Below are positions 50,522 to 58,687 of a stretch of 64,000 bases of DNA, one piece after another. Source of the DNA: Armatimonadetes bacterium Uphvl-Ar1. GTDB taxonomy: Bacteria; Armatimonadota; Fimbriimonadia; Fimbriimonadales; Fimbriimonadaceae. The stretch is taken from NCBI GenBank assembly GCA_002162075.1, contig CP021423.1, forward strand, positions 558,001 to 622,000. Reading direction: 5' to 3'. The translations under genes were made by a program, and so were the position numbers. How positions within the stretch are numbered: position 1 is the first letter of the stretch; the number at the start of each line of letters is the position of its first letter. Under the pieces are notes generated by a model that was not told the origin of the DNA, made no database searches, and worked only from the letters and a program-made list of their open reading frames with translations.

Positions 50522-51319
50522 ATGGCGGGGCGACACTCTCTACAGCAACTGACGGCGTTTACGCTTGATGGCAATAACCACCTGGCTCACATTGAGTCGG
50601 CTGATTTTGACCAATCCATCACGGAGGTTGATGGCGCGAGCGGTGCTGCCAGCGACGAAAGCGCAACCGAGGTGAAGCGCGGTACGACTTTCAATTTCAA
50701 CCTGAAAGTCGATAACGGAAGCGGCGCACCAATGACTTCGGCGCAGATTTCGACCGAAACCGTTGATGCAAGGAGCACGATCGGCGTCTGCAAATCTTTC
50801 TCAATTGCCGTCAACAACCGAACCGAAGATGGGAGCGGTCATGGGAACCTTGATATGTACCCGGTGGCAGTTCGGCGAAAGGTTACGGCGCAGCTCACCG
50901 AAGTGGTTGATTTGTCTGGCACAACCCCCGATTTGATCACGGCTTCCAACTCAAATACTGCGGCTGATCGGGCGATGATTATAGATTTGAACTTTGGTGC
51001 CGCTCGGGTGACAATGCCGACACGTCTGACCAAGGCTCAGGAATCCGACAGTGAAGGAGCTTTGACGAAGATCAACGCCAGTTTTAGTAAGAGCGGGGCG
51101 ATTACGTCACCAGCAAGCGGCACGAACATCTATGCCGTTGCATTGATTGGTGATGCGCTCATCACAGTGAGTTGGCAAAAGACGATCGGGAGCGACGTCC
51201 GAACATATTCGGCGACGGGGGTCATCACCAGCCTCACGGTGTCGGTTGAAGATGGTCAGATTGTCAAGGCGAGTGGATCCATTGAACTGCAAGGCCCGCT
51301 GACAATCGGAGTGGCATAA
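50522..51319 (+). CDS. Major tail (tube) protein
   Basis: 265 residues. ESADFDQSITEVDGASGAAS, beta-rich body, and VTMPTRLTKAQESDSEGALT with a C-terminal Ig-like end ASGSIELQGPLTIGVA. Size, position before the chaperone pair and copy number expectation support tail tube. No Shine-Dalgarno site; preceded by element copy 4. Confidence 0.75.
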   Translation: MAGRHSLQQLTAFTLDGNNHLAHIESADFDQSITEVDGASGAASDESATEVKRGTTFNFNLKVDNGSGAPMTSAQISTETVDARSTIGVCKSFSIAVNNRTEDGSGHGNLDMYPVAVRRKVTAQLTEVVDLSGTTPDLITASNSNTAADRAMIIDLNFGAARVTMPTRLTKAQESDSEGALTKINASFSKSGAITSPASGTNIYAVALIGDALITVSWQKTIGSDVRTYSATGVITSLTVSVEDGQIVKASGSIELQGPLTIGVA

Positions 51320-51329
51320 GGAGAACATC

Positions 51330-51488
51330 ATGAGTAGAGAACAGCAAAAAGAAGGATACGAAACCAAAGATATGCGCGGCGCATTGCAGGGTGGCTTTGG
51401 GGCTACTCGGTTTGATGCACCAAAAGATGAGCCGAGTCCGAAGAAGAAGGAGACCAAGGAAGTCAAACCGGAAGAGGCGGGTAGCTAA
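51330..51488 (+). CDS. Small hypothetical tail-region protein
   Basis: 52 residues, basic and flexible: MSREQQKEGYETKDMRGALQ followed by a Lys/Glu-rich tail. A good AAGGAG site precedes ATG 51330; its stop overlaps the next ATG (TAATG). Confidence 0.6.
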   Translation: MSREQQKEGYETKDMRGALQGGFGATRFDAPKDEPSPKKKETKEVKPEEAGS

Positions 51489-51919
51489 TGGCGGAAAAAG
51501 GTGAGGTGGTTCGTTCTCCGCTTGATGAGCTAATTGCACTGGCACCGAAGACTGAGGAATTTACGATTCCGATTGGGGACGAATCTCATCAGGTGCTTCG
51601 ATTTCGGCGTGAGCGCAACTTTGCAAAGATTAGGAAGGCCAAGCAAGTTGCAAGCGAAAAAGCGGGAGAGATTTATGATGTGCTGGAGCCAGGTCGGGAT
51701 AAAGGGGAAGCCAAAGACCCGATCATCCTGGAAGTCCTTTCCCAATGTTGCCTCATGGCTGATTTTTGTCTTGATGAAGGAGTTGATGCGTTCAAGTTCT
51801 ATGAGCTGAGTAAGGAGTTTGGAGCGATGTTCGGGATGATTAGCGACTTCTTTTCTGCAAAGCTCTCAATGGGTGAAGCGGAAGACCTCTCGAAAAAGCA
51901 GACTGACTCAAAAAACTAA
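51488..51919 (+). CDS. Tail assembly chaperone, short form (gpG-like)
   Basis: 143 residues: VLRFRRERNFAKIRKAKQVA and CLMADFCLDEGVDAFKFYEL, with a charged end SKKQTDSKN. Position between tail tube and tape measure is that of the lambda G gene. The stop TAA follows directly on a slippery A_AAA_AAC (51910-51916). Confidence 0.75.
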   Translation: MAEKGEVVRSPLDELIALAPKTEEFTIPIGDESHQVLRFRRERNFAKIRKAKQVASEKAGEIYDVLEPGRDKGEAKDPIILEVLSQCCLMADFCLDEGVDAFKFYELSKEFGAMFGMISDFFSAKLSMGEAEDLSKKQTDSKN

Positions 51920-52122
51920 TCAAGCGCGATCCGGTTCATGCGTGGTTGCTCCGGGTTGCGCGTCTCACCTACAAGTGCCACTATCTTGATCTTTCGGAAA
52001 ATCAGATTGGCCGATTGACCGACCTGGCGGCAGACATGGCTGAGGAAGCGGAGGAAATTAAGCGGCAGTCGAAGCGGCGGCAACGGGAGTCCGAGGTCGA
52101 AGCGGAAGCGGCGAGAGGTTAA
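51488..52122 (+). CDS. Tail assembly chaperone, frameshifted long form (gpGT-like)
   Basis: A -1 slip on A_AAA_AAC (51910-51916) changes the frame right before the TAA and adds 68 codons: LIKRDPVHAWLLRVARLTYK, CHYLDLSENQIGRLTDLAAD and an Arg/Glu-rich helix, ending at 52122. This gives a 211-residue fusion, as in the conserved G/GT arrangement of long-tailed phages, where the two forms bind the tape measure. No independent start codon serves the extension well. Confidence 0.75.
51910..51916 (+). promoter_or_regulatory. Slippery heptamer for -1 frameshifting
   Basis: A AAA AAC in the reading frame (TCA AAA AAC TAA), of the X_XXY_YYZ type. The stop codon follows at once. Confidence 0.75.
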
Positions 52123-52745
52123 GGGTAACGGGGGTCACCAGCAATCTTGGTCCCACTTATGATTGGCTCCCTGTGCCATTCGGGCTTGTAATGGAAATAA
52201 AATAGAATTGTTTGAGACTCTCCGGGGCTAAGCGTTTGAAGTCTTCTTGTTGTCGTCCATATTTTGCCTTGGGAACCATCCTCTCCAGGTGGAATTTCAT
52301 CAAAAGAAACAGTAATATCCGCTACGGTTTCGCTTCCATAATTGTGCAGCTTAACGAAAGTTGTTAGGTCGCCCCGTGTTTCTGTTGGCATTGTGCCAGG
52401 CGGATACTTTGAACCATGGGTGGTTCTTTTTACGTAAGGTGGCTCCCAGACAAGTGGCCAGTATTTATACTCAACGTCCGTTGGAAGCCCAAGGCTTACC
52501 AGCGTATCTTCAAATGGGTGTCGGGACGGTGTTGGTGTTGGGGGGTTGCTGGGTTCATCTTGCTGTACTAATGGGGGTGCGACTTGTTCTGCAGGAGTTG
52601 ATGATTGGGCTTTAGCAACAGGCGGAATCGAAGCGGATTGATGCTGCTCTGCAATCGGTGCAGCTGGTTCACTTTTACTGGGTGAACAAGAGGCTTGGAT
52701 CAAGCTCAAAAACAGGACACATGGAATGAAAATCCGCTTCATCAC
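52119..52745 (-). CDS. Lipoprotein moron (minus strand)
   Basis: 208 residues. A signal sequence MMKRIFIPCVLFLSLIQASC ends in a lipobox-like Cys20, followed by a Pro/Ser/Gln-rich linker (residues 21-75) and a beta-sandwich-like domain (TTFVKLHNYGSETVADITVS, SFDEIPPGEDG). Surface lipoproteins of prophages often exclude superinfecting phages; here that is inference. It has its own promoter at 52752-52780; GTG 52745 or ATG 52742 is the start. Converges on the tail chaperone with a 4-base overlap. Confidence 0.75.
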   Translation of the reverse strand: MMKRIFIPCVLFLSLIQASCSPSKSEPAAPIAEQHQSASIPPVAKAQSSTPAEQVAPPLVQQDEPSNPPTPTPSRHPFEDTLVSLGLPTDVEYKYWPLVWEPPYVKRTTHGSKYPPGTMPTETRGDLTTFVKLHNYGSETVADITVSFDEIPPGEDGSQGKIWTTTRRLQTLSPGESQTILFYFHYKPEWHREPIISGTKIAGDPRYP

Positions 52746-52751
52746 AGGAAA

Positions 52752-52794
52752 ATTATAGCAAAAAGTTGCGATCCGCGCAAATTGTGGCTATAAT
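52752..52794. promoter_or_regulatory. Interlocked divergent promoter pair
   Basis: Plus strand: TTGCGA (52766-52771), 17 bases, TATAAT (52789-52794). Minus strand: TTGCGC (52780-52775), 17 bases, TATAAT (52757-52752). The two -35 boxes lie inside one palindrome-like TTGCGATCCGCGCAA. The minus promoter starts at the lipoprotein GTG; the plus promoter starts near 52801. Confidence 0.8.
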
Positions 52795-52800
52795 CGTAAT

Positions 52801-52988
52801 TGCAACAACAGTTGAATATCGCGCAGTACGTGACGTGCTCACCATTTCCAAACCTCAGGCGGGATTGCGCCAGTTTGGTGCTGGGTAGTACCAGAAACCG
52901 TCCGTACACGCGGCTGTTGTTGCACTGGGAACCCCAGCACTGAACGTGAATGGCTCCCCAAAAAGGAAACTGAAATGCAACAACAGCC
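52801..52988 (+). promoter_or_regulatory. Structured 5' leader with mutually exclusive pairings at the start codon
   Basis: Segment TGCAACAACAG occurs at 52801-52811 (predicted RNA 5' end) and at 52976-52986 (within ATG CAA CAA CAG). Its complement CTGTTGTTGCA lies at 52914-52924; with GG before it, it makes 13 perfect pairs with 52976-52988. GTGCTGGG (52878-52885) can also pair with CCCAGCAC (52933-52940), or with CCAG at 52891-52894. A two-state switch is possible. Confidence 0.6.
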
Positions 52989-53370
52989 CTATAACCCTCT
53001 CGCCCTCGGTGGCGACGGAGTGTCCTTCGCTGGATTCATACTCGCCAGCACCTTTGCCCTCGATACGCTTGCCGATGATTTGGCGCATCATGTCAAAGAT
53101 CAAGTCCTGAAAGCAGGCAAGGGAGGAAAACGGGCGTGGCTCATTGACGTAACCTTGCGGGGCCCCTCGCGGGATGCGGTGTCAACTTTGCGGACGACGG
53201 TGGAATTCATTGGTCCGGAATCTGTGGAGCTTGACACCCATTTCTTTTTGAACAGTCTTTGCCATCGGCAGGAGGTCTCGCTCTCCATGCCGTTCGTGCC
53301 GAATGCCTGGTTTGTTCGGCTTGATGTTCATTCGCTCGATAACGTCATTGATAGTGAGGTAGCGGCATGA
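52975..53370 (+). CDS. Hypothetical accessory protein under the structured leader
   Basis: 131 residues: MQQQPYNPLALGGDGVSFAG, LIDVTLRGPSRDAVSTLRTT, then a beta-rich end. No family recognised. AAGGAAAC precedes the ATG, which lies inside the alternative stem. Its stop overlaps the antirepressor ATG by 4 bases. Confidence 0.6.
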   Translation: MQQQPYNPLALGGDGVSFAGFILASTFALDTLADDLAHHVKDQVLKAGKGGKRAWLIDVTLRGPSRDAVSTLRTTVEFIGPESVELDTHFFLNSLCHRQEVSLSMPFVPNAWFVRLDVHSLDNVIDSEVAA

Positions 53371-54104
53371 TCCCATTCACTTACAATTCCCTCACCGTCC
53401 GAACCCGCGTTGGTGATGATGGTGAGCCATGGTTCTGCTTGGCAGATGTTGGGGCGGTGCTTGAAATGAAAGACCCGACCAATTTCACTAAGTCCGACTG
53501 GTGCGACGATGAAGGGGTCGTAAAGTTTACGGAACCTACCCAAAGCGGTGTTCAGGACATGATTTTCATCAACGAACCCAACCTCTACGCGATGGTCATG
53601 CGATCAACCAAGAAGGAGGCCAAGGCGTTCAGCCGGTGGGTGACCCACGAAGTCCTTCCGGAGATTCGCAAAACCGGGAGCTATTCGGTCGAAGTCGCTC
53701 CACCATCCGGTGATCCGTTCCTTGCCATGTTGGACGGAATCAAAACTCTCTACATTCGCCAAAACGATGTGGAAAACCGAATTGGCAGACTCGAAGCCGA
53801 ACGGAAGGAGGCGCGGGAGCGGGCTTTGGCGTTGCCGGAACCAACTGAGCCGACACGGGAACTCTCCATGCGCGAGAAATGCCGTCAGGCGGTGGATGAA
53901 CTGGTAAGGCTCTCCGGAGTTTCCCACCAAGAGGCATGGCGGCGGATTTACTACGAATACAACTTCGTCGCCGGGGTGAATCTGACCAAGAGGGCGGAGG
54001 CGAAGAAACTTGCCAAGCTTGATTGGATTGACAAGTACGGGAGCATGGATTCTCTGTACGGAATCATCCGAAAGATGAGCCAGAACGCGGCGAAGTCGGC
54101 TTAG
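53367..54104 (+). CDS. Phage antirepressor with BRO-N domain
   Basis: 245 residues. BRO-N: RTRVGDDGEPWFCLADVGAV, FINEPNLYAMVMRSTKKEAK and AFSRWVTHEVLPEIRKTGSY (residues 10-110). Then a short coiled coil (VENRIGRLEAERKEARERAL) and a C-terminal helical domain. Such proteins bind repressors or DNA and can trigger induction. It lies in the moron island of the late region, far from the immunity region. Confidence 0.88.
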   Translation: MIPFTYNSLTVRTRVGDDGEPWFCLADVGAVLEMKDPTNFTKSDWCDDEGVVKFTEPTQSGVQDMIFINEPNLYAMVMRSTKKEAKAFSRWVTHEVLPEIRKTGSYSVEVAPPSGDPFLAMLDGIKTLYIRQNDVENRIGRLEAERKEARERALALPEPTEPTRELSMREKCRQAVDELVRLSGVSHQEAWRRIYYEYNFVAGVNLTKRAEAKKLAKLDWIDKYGSMDSLYGIIRKMSQNAAKSA

Positions 54105-54124
54105 GTTGGGTGTAGAATGAATTG

Positions 54125-54484
54125 ATGTTTGGTCGCTACAGCGACAAAAAGCATCTTGCCGATGCGTCAAAGTTCCCCTCAATGTGCTACGAACTTGAGG
54201 GGAAGCGTTTTATTTTGGGCTATGTTTCGCAGGAGCAATTGAAAGTTTTGGGGGAAAACTCAAATTTAGAATACGCCACTGGGACGCTTGTTCTGTTAAG
54301 ACGTGAACATGGCAGATGGATTTTGGAGTCACAGCTACTTTCTGGGGATCCGATGGACGTCGTGACATACCGGTTGACGGCAAACGGAAGGGTAATTTGT
54401 TTGTCGGGTGGCACCAATCAAGAAAAGTGGTTGCGTGTTATGGAGGATTTTCATTCCGATATTCTGAATCTACTAAAGCCGTAA
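54125..54484 (+). CDS. Hypothetical accessory protein
   Basis: 119 residues: SKFPSMCYELEGKRFILGYV, YATGTLVLLRREHGRWILES. TAGAAT lies 6 bases before ATG 54125, so a leaderless mRNA is likely. A+T content is higher than in flanking tail genes. Unknown function. Confidence 0.55.
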   Translation: MFGRYSDKKHLADASKFPSMCYELEGKRFILGYVSQEQLKVLGENSNLEYATGTLVLLRREHGRWILESQLLSGDPMDVVTYRLTANGRVICLSGGTNQEKWLRVMEDFHSDILNLLKP

Positions 54485-54498
54485 TCGTCCTAAGATTT

Positions 54499-54600
54499 GT
54501 GGCAGAAAAAGACAAATCTAGGCTAATTGCCATTGAAGCAAATACCCGCAAACTCATTAAGTGGTTTAAGGCGTTGAAAAAAACGTCTCAAGACAGTTGA
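54499..54600 (+). CDS. Possible small protein before the tape measure
   Basis: 33 residues from GTG 54499: MAEKDKSRLIAIEANTRKLI and KWFKALKKTSQDS. No ribosome site. Its last codons run through late element copy 5, so coding may be chance. Confidence 0.25.
   Translation: MAEKDKSRLIAIEANTRKLIKWFKALKKTSQDS
54584..54594 (+). promoter_or_regulatory. Late-gene start element, copy 5 (CGTCTCAAGAC)
   Basis: 18 bases before the tape measure ATG at 54602, after AAAAAAA. Confidence 0.6.
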
Positions 54601-54601
54601 A

Positions 54602-56347
54602 ATGGCAATTGGCCCGCTCGACGAACTCAGAACAAGGCTCACGCTTGACGGGAATTTCAAGAAGGAGGCGGACGAAGCAAAAAAAGCCGCTGAAAAACTC
54701 TCGAATGAGCTAGAAAACCTAGAAGATACTGCCAATGCAGTCGAAGAGGCCAACGGCAAGATGGGTGTGATGATGAAGAACGCGATGATTAACGCGGTTT
54801 CATTCAGCCCGGTTCTGGGGCAACTTGCAACTTCGGCAGCTCAGGCCTCGGTGGCAATTGGGACAAATTTGGGAATTGCGCTCTCAAATACGGTGACATT
54901 TCTTACTTCGCCAGTTGGGATTGCGGCTGGTGCAACCATCGCTGCGGCGGCAATGATGGCAATGGCATCTGCTGGAAGTTACCTTGGTGGGGTCATGAGT
55001 GGGCTTTTAACGACGTTTGCGGCCCTTGCTCCAACTATCGCAACACTCGCCGCTACAATCGGTGGGCCACTCCTTGCAATTCCGTTTATGAACGCGGCAA
55101 AGGAAATGGATCGGTACGAGCGGCAATTTGCGGCAATCTTTGGGGGCTCGAAGCAAGGAAAACAAGCTGCTGGGGCGATGCAACAGTATGGACTCAAATC
55201 TTCAATTGACCAATTGCCACTTGCGGGAATGATTAAAACACTTGGTCTCAGCGGGCTAGACGTGAATCGTTACCTGCCTATGATGGAGACATTTTCGTTT
55301 CTTGGTCGTGGTGATGCAAGCCAGAACGCGGATGATGTTTCTTCCATCATTCGTCGGCTGATGGGTGGACAAACTTCGGACGCTCTTGGGCCTGATGGGG
55401 TTGGTCGGCTCGGGATTAACAAAAAGATGCTTGAAATGTACGGTGCATCTTTTGACAGTCAAGGAAAATTTCTCGGTGACACCCAGGATGCTTTGGATGT
55501 ACTTGAAAAGCTTTCCAAGGACTCTCCGATGCTGAAAGACTTGAAAGCAGTAATGGAGGCATCTGTTGACACCAGATGGTCAAACGTGATGGACGCTATT
55601 CGGGCTGCAATCACAGATTTTGGAAAGACGATCAAGGATTCGGCCCTTCCAGTCTTTGAGAAAGTTGCGGAATGGCTTCGCAACCTTACAAATAACGGCA
55701 CGATAACGAAGCTGGCGGAAAAGATGGGGAACATGATTGGCGATCCAGAAAAGTTAAAGCCCCTGGTTGCAGGGATTTTGACTTTTTTGGAGAAACTTCC
55801 GGCAATTGCAAATTTGGCAGTGCAGATGGTTCAAGAGATCGCACTTGCGATGGACAATGTGATTAAACGGGCCGTGAATTTTATGGGTTCACTGGCTGGC
55901 CCATTAGGTAAGTGGTGGCTTGGTGAGAAGTACAAGGAGGGAATGGCGGGCATAGATGGTGTCGCGGATATTGGAAAAGCGTTCTTCAGCGAAACCGGAT
56001 CATTTGGAGTGACCTTTAAGAAAAACCTTGACCTGCTCAACACCCCAGGGGCTCCAAAAGACAGTGCATTCCCCGCTTCTCAGCAAGCCCCAACCGACCC
56101 TGACGTCGTGAAGACTCAAGAATTGCTCGCGGGTATCGAAAACAACACCCGTCAAATGGTGGAAGCTCAGCGGCTTATCCTCGGTGGCGGCGAACTCGGT
56201 CAGCAAGGAATTACGGCAACAAGTGTCTTTGGTCGCAAGAGTAGCGGCGGCGGCCGTCGCGGTGGATTTGTCGGTGATCGGCTCAGCTCAGTGCTCATGG
56301 ACATCTTTGATGAAATGATCGAGGGTGAGCGGCGGGCTATGGCGTAA
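54602..56347 (+). CDS. Tail tape measure protein
   Basis: 581 residues. N-terminal coiled coil (residues 15-60), then Ala/Gly-rich hydrophobic stretches (AAGATIAAAAMMAMASAGSY, TFAALAPTIATLAATIGGPL), a helical middle and an IENNTRQMVEAQRLILGGGE segment near the end. Sets tail length and helps DNA ejection. Short for the class. Confidence 0.82.
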   Translation: MAIGPLDELRTRLTLDGNFKKEADEAKKAAEKLSNELENLEDTANAVEEANGKMGVMMKNAMINAVSFSPVLGQLATSAAQASVAIGTNLGIALSNTVTFLTSPVGIAAGATIAAAAMMAMASAGSYLGGVMSGLLTTFAALAPTIATLAATIGGPLLAIPFMNAAKEMDRYERQFAAIFGGSKQGKQAAGAMQQYGLKSSIDQLPLAGMIKTLGLSGLDVNRYLPMMETFSFLGRGDASQNADDVSSIIRRLMGGQTSDALGPDGVGRLGINKKMLEMYGASFDSQGKFLGDTQDALDVLEKLSKDSPMLKDLKAVMEASVDTRWSNVMDAIRAAITDFGKTIKDSALPVFEKVAEWLRNLTNNGTITKLAEKMGNMIGDPEKLKPLVAGILTFLEKLPAIANLAVQMVQEIALAMDNVIKRAVNFMGSLAGPLGKWWLGEKYKEGMAGIDGVADIGKAFFSETGSFGVTFKKNLDLLNTPGAPKDSAFPASQQAPTDPDVVKTQELLAGIENNTRQMVEAQRLILGGGELGQQGITATSVFGRKSSGGGRRGGFVGDRLSSVLMDIFDEMIEGERRAMA

Positions 56348-56349
56348 AT

Positions 56350-56360
56350 CGTCTCAAGCT
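56350..56360 (+). promoter_or_regulatory. Late-gene start element, copy 6 (CGTCTCAAGCT)
   Basis: Begins 3 bases after the tape measure stop, 16 bases before ATG 56366 (13 before TTG 56363). Confidence 0.6.
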
Positions 56361-56365
56361 AGTTG

Positions 56366-58687
56366 ATGCACCCCATCATCTTGACGGCTGACCATGCCCA
56401 AAAACGGATTGGACGCGACCGTCTGACCGTTTTGGCGGAAGGATCGTACAAGGCGGAGCGGGGCGGTCGGCAAACTGGCTGGGATTTGATCAACTCCGAG
56501 AACATCTGGCAAGACCGGGTGACATATACAGCGATGCTGACCCCAGGGCCACAAAAGGCCAACTGGGAAACGACAAACACCGGGATTACCTCCAAATATG
56601 CGCTTGCTGATCTGACATTTTCGGCATCTAGTGGATGGAGAGACACGCCAACAGCGGACGGGGTTGGATGGATTCAAAAGCCTGACTGTTCGGATGATGT
56701 GATTTACACCCCGACTCTCGCGAACATCAACCAGGGGATTTACGTTGCTCGAATCGTTCTCCAGGCTCAAAGCCGTTATGTGCTTTTTGAGTGCGGATGG
56801 GCTGATGATGCGACGCTTCAAGTTGGATTTCGTGTGTGGTCGGATGGCGAAGTTGAGGTTTGGAAGGGTGAGGTGCAGGTGGGGAGCGGGAAAGTCAGTG
56901 GAAGCCAAACAAATGACACGCTGAAGGATTCCTCTCATCTAGGAGTGATGTTTTTGCCGTTTCGCCGCCGGGAGGTTTTGGTCTACTCCAATCAAGGGGA
57001 TGGATTCTCTCACCTCTTTACCGATTTGCCGGAAGATGGCACCGTCCAGGAAATAACGCCGGCCACAAAGTTCTGGGTTTTGATTCCTTCCGGAACTGCA
57101 ACGGTGCAAATTGCGCGCATTCAATTCGAGTCAACGGGGACGCTTTATTCGACGAAGCGGTATTTTGCTGATCCACCACCGAGTCCGGCTCCAACACTGA
57201 TCACCGAGGCGATTTTCGATGGTGCTGGTTATGGTTCAGCGGCGGCGACGGTCACGCTGGAAGAGTCAAACCTTAGCGGCGCATTTGCTCCAAATGGGAT
57301 CAAAGACAATTGCCGTCTGAAAGTGGCTTTGAGCGGTGGGCCAAGCGCGTCACCGTTTGTTTACGGCGCGTTTGCCGGATATGAGCAGGAAATTCTGGAC
57401 ACCGATGATAGTGAAGCGGCGGTCATCACTTGGCAGGAGCTTTCTTGGTCGGTTCCGGATTCACCTTCTGGGGCCAAGTTTTCTGTTACTTCTTGGGACC
57501 CCGAAAACTCGGGCATTAACCGCTTTTCTCTGATCAACAACCGCCCAATCGAAGTAGCGATCAACTCCAAAGTTGTTGTGGATGGACGTGGCGGAGAGCC
57601 AAAGATTCAGCGTGGCCGGATTGATGATCTTGATGTTTTGACTCTCGATATTCACGATGCGTGGAAAGCTTTGGAGCATTATCGGTTCCAGGAGCGACTG
57701 CCCCTCGATGGTCTTTCTTGGAAAGCGGCGGTTGAGTTGATGTTTTTGCTTGCCGGATTTGAATCGTCACAACTTGATGTTGAAGACCCTGGCCTGACTC
57801 TTGGACTTGCAAGCTCCCCAACGGCGGGAGAATGGTCGGTTTTGATTCAAGAGGGCGACACGGCGGCAGAGTGGGTGGAGCGTCTTTTTGAGGGGTTTGC
57901 TGGGGATTGGTTTTATGGGATTCAGCCCCAGGCAAGCGGATTACCGAAGTTCTTTGCCAGTTCTCCGGCGTCGCTTTCCGATAGCGTGGAGGTGGAGTTC
58001 TTTCGGGACCGAGGCGATGCAGTTGACCAGCTTGTGCTTGAGGGGATGAGCGCGGGAGACGCTGAGCGTTATGCCCACATGCGGCTGATTCAAAACTACT
58101 CGGAGACGCGAATTGAGCCAGAGGCAACGGATATTCGGGTGACGGGGATTGACATTAGGTCAAACAAGTACCTGCAAGCCAAATACATCGACGCAAACGC
58201 GCAAGACCCGGCGGTTGCTCCGTCGCTGCGGCAAGACAATTGGATGGGTGAGCGACTTCGCTTTGGCTATTTGGAGCCGATGCTGACTACACAGGATTTG
58301 GTTGATAGTGCTGCTGCAACGCTTGGAGATCGGATTACCAGGGTTCGAACATTGATTGACATACAAACGCATTTGGCGATCAAGAGCAACGGGGTTCCTC
58401 TTTGGCGCGGCGGAGTGTTTCGGATTGATGGGGATAAAAAGTACCGGGTTCGGAGCTTTAACGGCAGCTCGGTCAAGGATGTGGTGAGTGGAGGAAGTGG
58501 GCTTGAGCTTTCGATGTGGCGACCAACGACGTACACCGGGGAATTGATTGATGCTAATGCACCATGGGCGGTTTCGACCGGGGCCGTAGGAAGCCTTTTG
58601 ATTGGTCGAAATCAGTTGAAGCGGCTGGCGGTGAAGGGTTCACGGTTCCGTGATTTGTTTAATGGATTGGTGAGGCTCGATACCTGA
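56366..58687 (+). CDS. Large tail protein, probable tail tip/hub
   Basis: 773 residues. The N-terminal 260 residues are beta-sandwich-like (GIYVARIVLQAQSRYVLFEC), the middle holds FDGAGYGSAAATVTLEESNL, and the C-terminal part (DTAAEWVERLFEGFAGDWFY, VRTLIDIQTHLAIKSNGVPL) resembles tail hub (gp27-like) proteins. The place after the tape measure fits distal tail or hub protein. Stop overlaps the next ATG by one base. Confidence 0.6.
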   Translation: MHPIILTADHAQKRIGRDRLTVLAEGSYKAERGGRQTGWDLINSENIWQDRVTYTAMLTPGPQKANWETTNTGITSKYALADLTFSASSGWRDTPTADGVGWIQKPDCSDDVIYTPTLANINQGIYVARIVLQAQSRYVLFECGWADDATLQVGFRVWSDGEVEVWKGEVQVGSGKVSGSQTNDTLKDSSHLGVMFLPFRRREVLVYSNQGDGFSHLFTDLPEDGTVQEITPATKFWVLIPSGTATVQIARIQFESTGTLYSTKRYFADPPPSPAPTLITEAIFDGAGYGSAAATVTLEESNLSGAFAPNGIKDNCRLKVALSGGPSASPFVYGAFAGYEQEILDTDDSEAAVITWQELSWSVPDSPSGAKFSVTSWDPENSGINRFSLINNRPIEVAINSKVVVDGRGGEPKIQRGRIDDLDVLTLDIHDAWKALEHYRFQERLPLDGLSWKAAVELMFLLAGFESSQLDVEDPGLTLGLASSPTAGEWSVLIQEGDTAAEWVERLFEGFAGDWFYGIQPQASGLPKFFASSPASLSDSVEVEFFRDRGDAVDQLVLEGMSAGDAERYAHMRLIQNYSETRIEPEATDIRVTGIDIRSNKYLQAKYIDANAQDPAVAPSLRQDNWMGERLRFGYLEPMLTTQDLVDSAAATLGDRITRVRTLIDIQTHLAIKSNGVPLWRGGVFRIDGDKKYRVRSFNGSSVKDVVSGGSGLELSMWRPTTYTGELIDANAPWAVSTGAVGSLLIGRNQLKRLAVKGSRFRDLFNGLVRLDT

